Shown piece after piece: positions 10,901-22,078 of a stretch of 64,000 bases of DNA (position 1 is the first letter of the stretch; each line of letters begins with the position of its first letter). Under the pieces are notes generated by a model. It had not been told where the DNA came from. It saw only the letters and a program-made list of their open reading frames with translations, and did no database searches. Source of the DNA: Eunapius fragilis (taxonomy: Eukaryota; Porifera; Demospongiae; Spongillida; Spongillidae); NCBI GenBank assembly GCA_963681505.1, contig OY811982.1, positions 4,648,237 to 4,712,236 of the forward strand, read 5' to 3'. The translations under genes and the position numbers were made by a program.

Positions 10901-13900
10901 TCTCTAAAGATCTCAATAGCGACTTGCTTAGCTATTCAAACTGTTCGAAGTCAGCTATAAGACTACATATGTCTGAAGATATCATTGCTGCTCTTAAATT
11001 CTTTGCAGATCTAAATGTAATTCTATACTATCATAGTATTCTTCCTGAAGTTGTGTTCATTAATCCACAAGCGCTGTTCAATATAGTCACTGAAATTATT
11101 AAGCTCGTAATTTACGACAAGGTTGACAAGACTATTAATTATGATCATGTAATTGCTTATAAAAAAGGCATCATATCTATCAAATATGTTGAAGCATTAA
11201 AACCATACTTACCTTCCATTTTCACCGATGGATTATTTGAGCCTAAGGATATGATGATTCTTTTCCAGCACTTACACATAGTCAGCAAATTTAAAATGAG
11301 TGATGAATATTTTATGCCTTCACTACTAAAAGGGTTGAAAAGAGAGGAAATTGATGATATACTTCTTAAAGAACTGAAACAGGATGAATATTCATTGCAA
11401 ATGATCACACATGGTGCATTCTATTATGAAGACAGATCATTTAGTTGTGGTGAGTTTTCATCATTAATTACATCATTACTGTCACATGATAACTGGACAC
11501 TGGCGTATGAAGGAGATGAGCTTAACTTCATGTGTGTACACTCAAACTGTATCAAGTTGTTCTATGGAATTCATGTAGTTACACTTGTTGATTCAGTGTC
11601 TTATGTAGAGATTCATGTTGCCAGCAATGACTTGTACCTCTGCAAAGAGGGAAGAATTTGTGCAAAAATTAAAGAAATTATTTCTACGTTGTTGAGAAGT
11701 AATGCAGCATGGGCTTACTTTTGTCCTTGTACTTTGTATCAAAAGCATCTGGCAAAAAAAGTAAAAAACCATGAAGCATGGTCATGCAGTCTAAACCCCA
11801 GCAGAACTTTTAAGATTTCAGAAGGTCATTTACCTGAGAAATTAAATGATTGCATAAAAATTGGTGAGTCAATTACTTTGAATTGCATTACATCATGTGT
11901 ATAAATGTATTTAAATGTACATTTTGTAAACTGTGTTAAGGAAAGGAGAAATTCATTGGCATTAGTTGGTTACACCATACTTACAATTATGGGACCAAAT
12001 ACATTTAGCTAGTCAATTTAGTCTCCTGCTTGTTGTCCTTATTTAAGTGCGGTTAGTGTCCTTAATTAAGAATGTGCTATATTGCCATGAGGATGCTAGA
12101 GTAACTAAGAGCTTATTTCATTTAGGTACTTCTTTTTCAACAAAGTATGTCAAGGACAGCTAGTTATACTGAACTTAACAACTTCTTGTCATGCTTTAAA
12201 TGAATTCCAATATTTCATAGATTTGGTATGACCTCAGCACAGTTTGTACCATTGGCATTGCCGCTTTCAACTTGCAGTACAAGAAATATGCAATTCTATG
12301 GTACTGCTTTGCCATTCAAATGTTACGGTGACACCTTTGATTTCCTTTTAAGGATTTGATAGATGAATGTGATAAAATTACTTTAGTCATGTGACCAATT
12401 CTGCTTTCGATCAATTATAATTTGAACTACCAAATGATGCCATTGTTCTTACACTTCAACATCGTCCTGATGTAAGAACCATGCTCCTTACATAAGGACG
12501 ATTGGAGATTAATGTTAAGTCGTGGTCTACACGTTGACGCATATAATCTATGTGTGGACGATTGTATATAGTATTGTATATATCGATGGAGTAAAGTTAA
12601 AAATGCTATCTACCCAACCTGTTTAGATGGCTCAGTAAAATTTGGCGGATATTAATACCCAAAAATTGCTCTGAAGTAGAGTCTATGGTTAGATCATTTG
12701 GACCAATTTAATCTACGTGTAGATGGTCCATCGATTTAACATTAATTATTGGAAAATTTAACAATTCACTTTCCATATTTTTGTAATAATCAGTCATTTG
12801 AATCAAGTGCTGTAGAGAGTTAAATATATTACCAATGATATAGAATATAATTCTCTCTTGGTCTGTTATTGATTTTGTTTTACTACAGATTTTAAAATGT
12901 TTGAACCAAAAAGCTGTCATTCAGATGTGTCTGTTGCAACAATGTCCTCAGAGCTGGAGTGTGATCTGCACGAACCACAGCACAAACGTCGAAAGTGTAT
13001 TGAATATAGTAATCATTTTAGTGAGTACTATTTGGGAATAAAGTAACTACTGAGTAGTTTATTTTTAAATTTGTAATGGATGTAAAAAATGGCACGATAA
13101 ATCTGTATTAATGGAAATTTTAAAAAATTACCAGTTAATTTTGTTATTGCAGAGGTGTCAGCATTAGCTAATTATCATTAGCCATGGGATAAAATCAACC
13201 CAGTATATACAGGGTGATTGGAAAGTCGCGCACAATCTTTGAATTGGTAGAACTGGTATAATTATAACTCCAGAGCTGATCATGGAAAAATTATGCTATT
13301 GAACCAAAAAACATGCCAGTGATTAATATAAAGTTATTAATTAGTAGTTTTAAAAGATACTGCTCAGTTTATTTAAATGTTTAATACCATTTGGCGCAAC
13401 TTTGAAATCACCCTGTATAACTACTGATAAATTAACACTATCTTCATCCTAAGTTGCATGGATAATATGATGGCATTTCTGTTTGGTGACATTCATTTTA
13501 AATGTAATTTGTTATGTCTAAATAAATATGGTCCTGTAATGCTTAAAAGAACCCTGTTTGATGATTGTGTTATCTCTAATTTGATTCATACAAATGATTT
13601 AACCATCTATTCATGCATTGAATGTACCAATTGGTGTGAAATGGATGACAAGTACTTTTACTCAACTGTAATGTCTTAACTAATGCAATACGTAATACAT
13701 GCAGAGTTGCTAGTATTGTTTGTAGGGTTATCACATGCAACCAAAGTGTGAAAACTAGTGCCCAAAACAGCTGAGGACAGGTTGGTTGTGTACCAAATGT
13801 GTAAGATGTGAGAGGGTTTGCAATACCTCCATGTGTACAACTAATTATAACAGCATGCCAAGCTTTTCACACGAACAAAGCTACACTATCGCACTATTTA

Positions 13901-14800
13901 AAAACGGCCTCATGTGAAACATTTGTGCATCCACATTTATGTGTATATAAACAATTATGTTCATTGTAAAAGTCTCCAACTAATAAGGCACATATATATA
14001 TATCCATGTTGTAGTAGGGTAACGTTTTGCTTCAATTTCAGAATTGCATGGTGTCCTTTTCTATATGTCATGGAGAAATATTTACCAAAGTGGAAAACAA
14101 CAACTCCTCATGATTAGTAGTTATATTATATTTTGGAAGCAGAATATTTCAACCTACATAAAAGAAAATTATGAATATGGTATTACAGCACCCGATCAAT
14201 TACATGTATTGCAAGAAACGTTTCAGCACCGAATAATAATAAACCATTGGTAATATTAGAGGTCTACTCCATGCATATTGTAGGTGGTGATATACATGTA
14301 GTTAAAGATGTGGGGTAATTTGTTGAGGTTGATTAAAATTACTGTTACGAGTTTCTTAATTGTATATGAATGTGTGTATAGTTTGTGTAGCGGTGCATAA
14401 CAAATTGCAGAAAAATATTCTTAGGTTATTACATTTAAAGGTTTGTATGGTATACATGCTGTTTTTTATAACCTTAGCAAAACCCAAGATGGGGGAATTA
14501 CTGCTCTTCAAAGGCAAAGAGAAGACATTCAATGTGGCTGAACATGTGGGAACAAAGTACATGAAGTTAGGAATCTTTCTTCTGAATGATGAGACTGGAG
14601 TTATTGTCGAGGCACTAAAGAAAGAACATTTACTGAATGCTGGCGACATAAATATGGCTATTTTTAGTCAGTGGCTGCAAGGGAAAGGAGCACAGCCTGT
14701 AGCTTGGTCAACACTGATAGATGTGTTGAGGAAGATAGGCCTGTGTACACTGGCTGATGATATCGAAGGTGGACTGATATGTAGAGTAGTGCAGAGATAG
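7930..14800 (+). CDS. Ankyrin-Roc-COR-death domain protein (DAPK-like architecture without kinase)
   Basis: Proposed exons are 7930-8847, 8898-8987, 9744-9798, 9848-11863, 12889-13020 and 14478-14800. Their lengths sum to 3534 bases, giving about 1177 residues, and all phases match. Exon 1 encodes eight ankyrin repeats (residues about 15-305). The large exon encodes a Roc GTPase with P-loop GSAGVGKT (about 391-398), switch DSGGQPQF and base-recognition THRD, then a COR domain. The last exon encodes a death domain (TFNVAEH ... LARKIG-type helices; WSTLIDVLRKIGL near the end). Roc-COR proteins are GTPase dimers, and death domains recruit other death-domain proteins. The join between ankyrin and Roc exons uses a weak donor (GTTAGT at 8988); otherwise the ankyrin frame stops at 8996 and these are two genes. 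No ATG exon was found: exon 1 begins at an acceptor directly beside retrotransposon debris, so the N-terminus is unknown. Confidence 0.75.
9557..9570. repeat. G homopolymer in intron
   Basis: Fourteen consecutive G within the intron between the second and third exons of the ankyrin-Roc gene. It is one of at least nine such tracts in the window. Confidence 0.9.
11864..12888 (+). other. Intron of the ankyrin-Roc-death gene
   Basis: It is bounded by a GTGAGT donor after 11863 and a TACTACAG acceptor before 12889, both phase 1. It holds no recognisable gene. Short palindromic stretches occur near 12460-12550. Confidence 0.65.
13210..13415. mobile_element. 206-bp MITE, copy 1
   Basis: The element begins CAGGGTGATTGGAAAGTC and ends with the inverted form (GACTTTGAAATCACCCTG-like, ACTTTGAAATCACCCTG in the sequence), flanked on both sides by TATA. 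It lies in the last intron of the ankyrin-Roc-death gene. A second copy with the same interior is at 62284-62494. It has no coding capacity. The TATA/TA duplication and short inverted ends suggest a non-autonomous DNA transposon, but the superfamily is not determined. Confidence 0.8.
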
Positions 14801-14907
14801 AGGTTGGATATGCTAGCAGGTTATGGTATCAACTAGCTGTATTCTATGTTTTTAGTCTTATAGTACTATTATGGCAAATACTCTGCTTAGCGGAGGCACA
14901 GTTGAGT

Positions 14908-14913
14908 AATAAA
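14908..14913 (+). promoter_or_regulatory. Possible polyadenylation signal AATAAA
   Basis: AATAAA lies 108 bases after the stop codon of the death-domain exon. Distance and strand fit a 3' end signal for that gene, but the hexamer is common in AT-rich DNA. Confidence 0.4.
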
Positions 14914-14914
14914 T

Positions 14915-15990
14915 TACTGGAAGACTCAGTTCATGACATTATCAGCAGGATAGTACATTATTCGGCTGTCAGACAAAATATTCCCCTTCCTAAGGACATC
15001 ACCTGTAGGGCTGTACAAATTATTGGTAGAGACATATTGCAATTGCTCCTCTGCCAGGTCACAATGCCAGGGTGATGAACTGCAGTGACATGTATCCATG
15101 GGAGGCTGAATGTAACTATGGTGTGCACATGACAGTATACTGACACAGAATTTGAATGTGGTTCAGACAGACATTGTGTGTATATTATTTGTTTGTAGTA
15201 CTGTCATTGCCTATATATAAATTTGAATATACCGATGATGTAATTATTATTCGATTTGTATATATCCTGGGGGAACCATGCATCTTGTCCTGGGGTTGGT
15301 CTGAGGCATATGACTGTCCTTGGGGGACAGCCATATGTCTTTGTGACTGTTCGAGGGCCTGGGCCCTGTATATACATGAGTATAGATGAGCAAGTTTATA
15401 CATTATTGTGCGGAAGATGTTATGTCATGGACAAGACTGGGGGGAGGGGAGGGGTGAGGTAATATAGATGTGTTTGTAAGTAGAACTGTAGATTCATTAA
15501 AAATTAATACTGTGTCTGTGTTGTACTTATTTGTCCTTCAATAATAAAAAAAATTGAAAACGTTTTTCAAGAAGCGAGTGCGACAGCAGGTTCAGCTGCC
15601 TTGGCTGCCCAGATCCACAAGCATAGGGTAAATTATGAAGGGTGCAGGGAACTGGGCTGGGTTTGTATCCCCCCTGATAGTTGGATTAGGGGTACAGAGA
15701 CCATTCAAGCACTGTCTAGACTTGTCACCCGTCTGTTCACAAGGCAGGGCCATCACAAGTTGCAATGAACTATTTGGATGGCTTAGTTTGCATGGCCCTT
15801 GTGAGAGCAAATTCTCGAGCCATCCTATCCCACTTCCTGTGAACTGTGCATGTTATCGTTGTAGGTAGAGTGTGTGGTGTGAGAAAGGTGATAGTAATAC
15901 TGTGGGGGATGATTTATGAACTCACATTACACCTGGTACACAGACCTAAGCCAGTTCATCACATGTGGCATCATTAGAACAGTGCTTTCT
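14915..15990. other. No gene recognised
   Basis: The part from about 15590 to 15880 is less AT-rich than its surroundings and may belong to the adjacent retrotransposon remnant, but no conserved motif is readable there. The rest shows nothing. Confidence 0.5.
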
Positions 15991-15999
15991 TTGCTCAGT

Positions 16000-17230
16000 G
16001 GTCAGTGCAGCTGCTCCTGTTGCACACTCACTTCCAATATAATTGTGAGATTAAGTGGGAATGTGACCGACAGGTTGAAAGCTGCTGGCTTGCCCAGGAC
16101 CCAGTTTAGAACCAAAAGGTCAGCAGTGACTGTGGCTGTGATTGGGGGTGACATTGCTACCCATTTCCACCTGGACACCCAGATGAGCTTGCCAACAGGA
16201 CTCTGCAAGGACATCACATAGTTTGATGTGGCGAGAAACCACATCACCATCCATTTTTCAGATAACAGCGTGATGGCCAAGTGGGCTATCTGATTTTGTC
16301 TTATTTAGAGTTAGATTTCCTCCTGCAAGGAATGCTGACAATACAGTGGGAGCCTTGCCAGAAGCAAGTATGTTGATGACAGCCCTCAGGGAATGGAGAA
16401 TGGGTGTTTGCAGCTGAACTTCTCTCCGCAGCATCAATTCGGTGCTGTATGCAGAGACCTGAGGGCCAGCAGCAGGGAGCTTAGGGAAGGACCATAATAT
16501 CGCCATGATGGTAAGATCAGTTGGTGGGTGTATCTACATCAGGCAGGAGTGGAGCAATAGGACAGTCATTCTCTGGGTGTTTGGAGAGGAGCAGACTCCA
16601 TGTTTCTTCAGTGTGTGGTGCAATACCTGGGGAAGACAAGACTGGGCAGGTTTTACCATCCTGTGCAAGGGAGATTGCTGAATCAAAACAGACTTGGGGG
16701 GTTATTATAATTATTATTCAAGTAGAGTACATAATTTCCATAGGTCTCGACTGCCAGAGGGACATCCACCCTTCTTGCATGTAGCAGCATGGTGGCCCAG
16801 AGGATCTAATGCTGTGTTCGGACAAAGAGGACAGGAAACGCTCTGGAGATATCCAATCCTGGCCACCACCTAATGTCTACACAGAACTCATGGGAGTCAA
16901 GATGCAGACCCAGCTCTACACTAGGTACCATGAAAGCCAAGAGGAGCATGTGGGGCTGGGGATGAAGAATCAAAGAGAGCTCTAAACTGCTCTGTGTCAG
17001 TTTTGAAAGACAGGGCCTTTTGAAGTATGGGTTTATTGGGGTTAGTCCACAGTACAGCCAATGAGAAGTGTCTTAAGCGGTAGACACTAAGCCATTGAAG
17101 GTGCTCACGGCATGCATTAGATGTTGATTATCTACATCTTCAAAACCTGGGGAGCTAATGGAAGCAATGTACACAGCACAGGCATGGAGAGCCAGAGAAC
17201 GCAACCCCAAACCACCGTACTTCCAACCCA
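16000..17230 (-). pseudogene. Non-LTR retrotransposon remnant, copy B, rearranged
   Basis: Reading the minus strand from 17230 one finds YGGLGLRSLALHA and a post-RT segment, then VDIRWW and CPLCPNTALDPLGHHAAT at about 16860-16780. These are homologous in order to copy A. From about 16500 to 16290 the reading jumps back to what looks like the N-terminal part of the RT (LRAVINILASGKAP ... AGGNLTLNKTKSD). At about 16285 it jumps again to PLGHHAV, KMDGDVVSRH and GKPAAFNLSVTFPLN. The FNLSV segment corresponds to the FDxTV strand of a restriction-like endonuclease fold. The scrambled order shows deletions or nested insertion of two copies. Confidence 0.58.
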
Positions 17231-17752
17231 TTATTAGGGAGGAACCGGATCAGTTATTACGCTTCTCTACATTCATTTAGCAAAAGTTATCGAATTCTAA
17301 TGCATTGTATTGTAATGTGTTGGTTGGATTTATAAATGATGCAGGTAACAAGCCACTACGAAATCATGGAATTAAACATGATTATAATTTTTATTTTCCT
17401 CTCTCGTTTCAATGATTCAGTAATGTATATTATTACATTTATGTAATGCCATACATTTGAGCACTTTATATGATCACTTGAGAGTGACAACCGTATCAGT
17501 ACTATGTTTGTGAACTTTAAAGTATAAGCATTTCAGTTGTAAATAGATTGTTACTATAATCACACCCACTGATGGTACACTCCTGCATCCAGTGCGCTGA
17601 AATCAGCAGAACCTCATGGATGACACACATCATAAACTTACGTATAGTTACCTCTCACCTTCACCATACATATTGTGGCTAGCTTAGAAAGGTTGATGGT
17701 GGCCATTGGTAAGAGCAGGCATATATGAATAACCACACTATTGTGGCAGGCT
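17231..17752. other. No gene recognised
   Basis: AT-rich spacer between the retrotransposon remnant and the next transposon. No motif or repeat was recognised. Confidence 0.5.
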
Positions 17753-18499
17753 CAGTGGCGTAGGAACGTATTAAAGATTGGGGTGGCCAACTTCATAACA
17801 AAATATCTGTGAAATAGCCGGCGGAAGGTTGCAAACGTGTCAACAAGGGGGTGGGAATGCGCGAGAGGGGGACGTGGCCTCTTCCGCGCGGAGCGCGGAA
17901 GCTTTTGAAAAAGTATGATAGTTAACCTCACGGTCGCACACAGTTGTTTAAATAGTACATATAAAGGTAAGTTATACGCTTCGGGAAAGTCAGGTTGTCC
18001 TGAAAGAACATATTCCGATCAAGAGGGGCTACAAGATTAACGCTATCAAACCGATGAGTGGATTTATATTTTAACACTAATACTATGTTTACACGGCACA
18101 TTCTTTCGTTCCAGCATGGTACTGTACTATACGGTACGGCATGGTTAAAATTCGATGCTTGAACACTACCAGAGATAATATTATCCTGACACTACCAAAA
18201 CCATACAGTCGCTCGATTGTGGTAGATTGCGATATGAGCATGCGTAGTAGCTTGTTTCCATAGTGTTAAAATGGCATGATGGTTGATTTCAGGCATTACG
18301 GCCGCCACACAATCCCAAATAATCGGTAGTCGTACCGTGCCATACTTAGCTGTTCCGTACCATGTCGTACCAAAGATATATCGTGTGAACATTGAATTTT
18401 ATTGGGATTGGGGGGGGGGGGGGCGGGGGGGCCTGGCCACCCCAATGTTATGATTGGGGGGCCAAGGCCCTCCTGGCCCCCCCGGTTCCTACGCCACTG
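17753..18499. mobile_element. 747-bp non-autonomous DNA transposon with CAGTGGCGTAGGAAC termini
   Basis: The left end CAGTGGCGTAGGAAC is matched by GTTCCTACGCCACTG at the right end. The five bases AGGCT flank both ends (17748-17752 and 18500-18504) and look like the target duplication. The interior has GC-rich subterminal sequence (GGAAGCTT preceded by a CCGCGCGGAGCGCGG palindrome) and a G-run near the right end. There is no transposase. Such CAGTGGCGTA termini are common in hAT-type elements; the class is inference. Confidence 0.75.
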
Positions 18500-18710
18500 A
18501 GGCTCTATATAAGCCCTGCACAAAAATGGTCAAGGTGAGTACTTGGGGAAGTCTGAAGGTTTTGAAGATATAGGGACACATATTTGGGTATGCATTTAAC
18601 AGTTTAACATCATCTGATGTACAAATTAAACCAGGTTTGCACAACCTAATAAATGAACAACATGGGAATATGGCATTTCTATATGGCTCATGCATGTTAA
18701 GGTTACACGA

Positions 18711-18916
18711 TTGCTAGCACGATTTTCATACAGATTATTAACCTTACGGAAGTTGCATGTTAATTGCTAGCACGATTTTCATACAGATTTATTAACCTTA
18801 CGGAAGTTGCATGTTAATTGCTAGCACGATTTTCATACAGATTTATTAACCTTACGGAAGTTGCATGTTAATTGCTAGCACGATTTTCATACAGATTATT
18901 AACCTTACGGAAGTTG
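18711..18916. repeat. 53/54-bp tandem repeat, 3.9 copies
   Basis: Copies starting TTGCTAGCACGATTTTCATA begin at 18711, 18764, 18818 and 18872. Each runs through ACCTTACGGAAGTTGCATG with almost no mismatches apart from one T insertion/deletion. The array is contiguous, with no spacers. Confidence 0.95.
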
Positions 18917-19229
18917 AGGAGAGAGCAGAGCTCGACGAAAATATCTTCTTATGATATGTGAAGGTAGGTATACACTGAAGTGGGACCATGGATTCTATTA
19001 TCTACTGTGGAACGTAACATTTTGCGACGAAGGTAAAACTAGTGCGACGGCAGTGTTGTAGTCAGGGAAGTGTCTTCCTAGTATATCCATTGGGATGATC
19101 CCAGCGTTGCTAGCTATGAGAAGGTACTGTTTGAAAAACGAAGGAGCAAATAAGGCTCCATTGACCTTCCCTAACAATGTCCCACGGTTCAACTTACTTT
19201 TCCGATCGAAGAAGGTACTAGTATATAGC

Positions 19230-19936
19230 CAGGCCCGTAGCCAGGAAGTTTGGTGGGGGGGATCTATAACTAAGACAGCGGAACTTTATGTTGTGGGGGG
19301 GGGGGGGGGGGGGGGGGGGGGGTTGTCTTCGGTTTCACTTTGTTTGACATTGTCATCCTCTATGACGGATGCAGCCTTTTCTGTGACAGGCATCTCCTCC
19401 AGAGGCTCATTTTCCCGTTCTTCAAAATCAGTGACATCGTCATCTATTCTCTTCGATACCTTGTCTGCCTCATCTAAATGAAAAATACATACGTTTCGTA
19501 GGTTATCTGATTCCTCTAATCGTCTACACCGATCGCCACTACGTTACATGTAATCATGACTAAAGCTAAATAAAGATCTATACATGATCTCTGATAAAAT
19601 CCCTCAGCCACTAAATTGATTTACCTTCCACTCTCTTCTTCTTCACGAATTTTTCAATACTTTGGCAGCATTTAGCTGCCCTTTTCCTTTCCCTCTCTCG
19701 CTGCGCTGGTCTTCCCATGTGATTGTATACCGTAAAACGAATATTAAGGATTAATTAACAAACCGCACGGTTCCGTTATTGATTATCGTAGGAGGGAATT
19801 ACCGCGGACTGCGGGTCACATTACACATGATAAAAACATAAATTAATAAAAGTATCCAGAGAAGCGGAACTCCAGCGTCAAACGGGGGGGGGGGGGGGGG
19901 GGGGGATCGTTCGATCCCCCCGATCCCCCGGGCCTG
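19230..19936. mobile_element. Deletion-derivative DNA transposon carrying two transposase-like 5' exons
   Basis: The ends are CAGGCCCG and CGGGCCTG, with ATAGC duplicated on either side (19225-19229, 19937-19941). Inside, on the minus strand, an exon 19718-19625 starting MGRPAQRERERKRAAKC splices in phase 1 to an acidic exon beginning at 19473 (DEADKVSKRIDDDV). The latter frame runs into a long G tract. This resembles the basic-then-acidic N-terminus of a hAT transposase whose catalytic part has been lost. Two G tracts (about 19297-19322 and 19885-19905) lie just inside the ends. Confidence 0.65.
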
Positions 19937-19941
19937 ATAGC

Positions 19942-20325
19942 AATCCATTAGGGATTGTTGAGTTCGATCCACATCTCATCCGAAGATTAACGCGGCTAGG
20001 AACTCTATGAGGACGGGGTAGGCTAGGGTGAAAAAAAAAAACGGAGAGCATGCATGCATATGCATGCAGGAGTCCGGGCCAGCCGACTGCTTGCGCCTAT
20101 CAATCATGTGTGGGACCCTTCGACCGTGACACTGAAAGCTGGACTTCGTATTGTGAACGCTTGGAACAGTTCTTCCTAGCAAATGGAGTCGCGGGAGAGC
20201 CGTTTTACTGAGTGCATGTGGCCCTACTACGTATTAACTTATTCGTAGCTTGTTGGCCCCTAGAAAGCCTACGGAGAGCAGCTTTGCTGAACTGGTGGAG
20301 TTGGTTCGTAATCATGTTTCACAGG
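19942..20325. other. No gene recognised
   Basis: Spacer between mobile elements. It includes a GCATGCATGCATATGCATGC palindromic run near 20048-20068 and a short poly-A tract, but nothing coding. Confidence 0.5.
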
Positions 20326-20515
20326 GGCGGATACAGGATTCCTGGAAAGGGGGGGAGGGGGGGTCCAGTATGAATTATTAATGAGGGTTGGAACCTCCCG
20401 TCTCGCAGCTAGGGGGTATAGGGGAGCGCTGCAAGCTCCCCTGCAAGCTACCCATCGGGGGTCTGGGGCTCCGCCCCAGAAGCACTGGGTAAGCTTATAG
20501 TCTTATACCGTTAAG
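20324..20515. mobile_element. One end of a hAT-like non-autonomous element
   Basis: CAGGGGCGGATACAGGAT followed by a G-rich segment and a GC-rich hairpin (CTGGGGCTCCGCCCCAG, about 20463-20479) is the usual look of a hAT-type terminus. The matching opposite end was not found nearby, so the element is either longer or solo. Confidence 0.4.
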
Positions 20516-21425
20516 AGGGGAAAATGGAATGCAAAGCACATTTTAAAAATATTTTAACATGCATGTACACCGTTCCCCGCCTGATTATTATGGGACTAGG
20601 TCTAAGTGAGGGGGAGTGTAGTGTAGGTAATGGTAGTAACTAACCTTAATTTGTACTGTGTTTGTGTAGATGAGACCGTAGCTATAGTCTGGCATTTCAG
20701 GTTGTACTTGTCTTTCACCTGGCATTACAGGTATTACAGTCCTAACTGGTTTCTGCACTGGACAAACTGGTTTTGGGTGCACAACTATTTATTCCTCGAG
20801 CAGATTCAGGACTGGCAGACCGACAAAAGTGGAAGTGCTGCAGGAAGCGGTTCCACCCTGAACTAAGTCATTTGGCTCATTGGTGTTCCTGTGTGTGCCT
20901 TGTAAGACATTATCAGTGGTAGATTAATTTGGTGTGTCAAAGACTGTTGGCGTGTAGCGGCTGTGGGCAGCGTATAGTGAACACTACACCTACTTTTTCC
21001 TTGTGCATGCACGGCACAGGCACACCGTTTCGATTACCTCCTGACCATACAAAGCGGAAGGGTTTTTAACCTTCTATATTGGCTTGCGCCCACTCATCTC
21101 AGAGAAGCAATATCAGAACTGTAGCAAAACACTTTTCTGGCTACGTTGTAAATTTGGTTTTTCGCTTCTGATGTGTCTCCATGGATCTAGTTGATCGATC
21201 CTATCACCATCCGCAGCTGTACTCTACTACGATAGACCTTGCGAGAGCAGAATGTGTTAGTCTGTTGTCAGTGTCTTTCGAACATGATCATTAATTTATG
21301 AGTACTATAGTGCAATTGATTTTCATGTTATGTTGTAGGATTCTTATTACTTTATAGTGCAATCAGAGATAATATATAGATATTAGCTCTGGTGCAATTA
21401 GATTTTTAAAAGGCTACACGCGGCA
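20516..21425. other. No gene recognised
   Basis: A minus-strand frame at 20782-20588 reads MHPKPVCPVQKPVRTV and onward but matches no family I know and has no splice support. The remainder is featureless. Confidence 0.4.
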
Positions 21426-21429
21426 CCGT

Positions 21430-21590
21430 GTGGAAGTTAGCCCCACATTCCTCAGCCGCACATTCCTGCGGAATGATTATAACGAGATGAAATGGTTAGC
21501 CACATTCCTGCGGAATGATTGCGGAATGATTAAATGGTTAGCTGTACGTAGCCCGACATTCCTCAGCCGCACATTCCGATTGCTACAAGA
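21430..21590. repeat. Cluster of CATTCC/GGAATG inverted motifs
   Basis: CATTCCTGCGGAATG (a perfect inverted repeat around TGC) occurs twice, with further CACATTCC and GGAATGAT half-sites and repeated ATGGTTAGC. Related GGTTAGCCGCGGAATGAT sequence recurs at about 22165-22205. This may be a terminal region of an unidentified element. Confidence 0.55.
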
Positions 21591-21689
21591 TGAATACGAC
21601 ATAACGAAGTTCGGGCTGTCTTGGGGATGTGGCTGCTCAAGTATGGAGTCAGGTTGTACGTGAACCAATAGTCAAAGAGGCAGATGGTC

Positions 21690-22078
21690 CAGGATCTAGA
21701 CTTTCGAGGTTTCTGGACTCTCCAAGTCATTGACGCAGACACACCATCACACCTGCATCGAACACCAGAATCAATTTTGAACTCAGCGGGGGCTCTAGAA
21801 AAGTAAAAACTATATGAAAAGGCAATTGAGGTACATTTACTCCTTTTGTAATATCCGTTGAGGGGCTTCTCCACAGAGAAGCGGAACATGTTTTGAAGCA
21901 CGTAGCTAGCTACCAGCATTGCAGCCAAATGGGAAAAATCATATGCAGAAACGTGTGCATTTGTCAGAGCTCGACTTTTCTGGTTCGAGCATCAAGATTG
22001 TGTCTTAGGGTAAAGTGCGCATGGAGGAGTGGACTAGGCTTTGACGATGGGGAATCCCTTCCTACAATCATGCAATAG
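21690..22078 (+). pseudogene. Degenerate retroelement C-terminal fragment (possibly DIRS-like)
   Basis: In shifting plus-strand frames the sequence reads VIDADTPSHLHRTPESIL, then a KLYEKAIE segment, then KWEKSYAETCAFVRARLFW, then CLRVKCAWRSGLGFDDGESL. This order (VxDTD...RTP, KWxxxYA.., CLRGSRxxWRxGLGxDDG) is one I associate with the protein that follows RT in some DIRS-like or related invertebrate retroelements. Stops and frameshifts are many. Class assignment is weak; protein origin is more likely than not. Confidence 0.4.

Noticed and set aside
13154..13195. Possible exon after TTATTGCAG in the last intron of the ankyrin-Roc gene
   Set aside because: It would add only about ten codons before a stop, whereas skipping it joins the death-domain exon in the correct phase.
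14040..14253. Possible exon (LHGVLFYMSWRNIY) before the death-domain exon
   Set aside because: It is open in the right phase but ends in a stop with no usable donor, and has no domain similarity; a direct join to 14478 is better.
18711..18916. CRISPR-like array
   Set aside because: The repeats are directly contiguous with no unique spacers, and the genome is eukaryotic.
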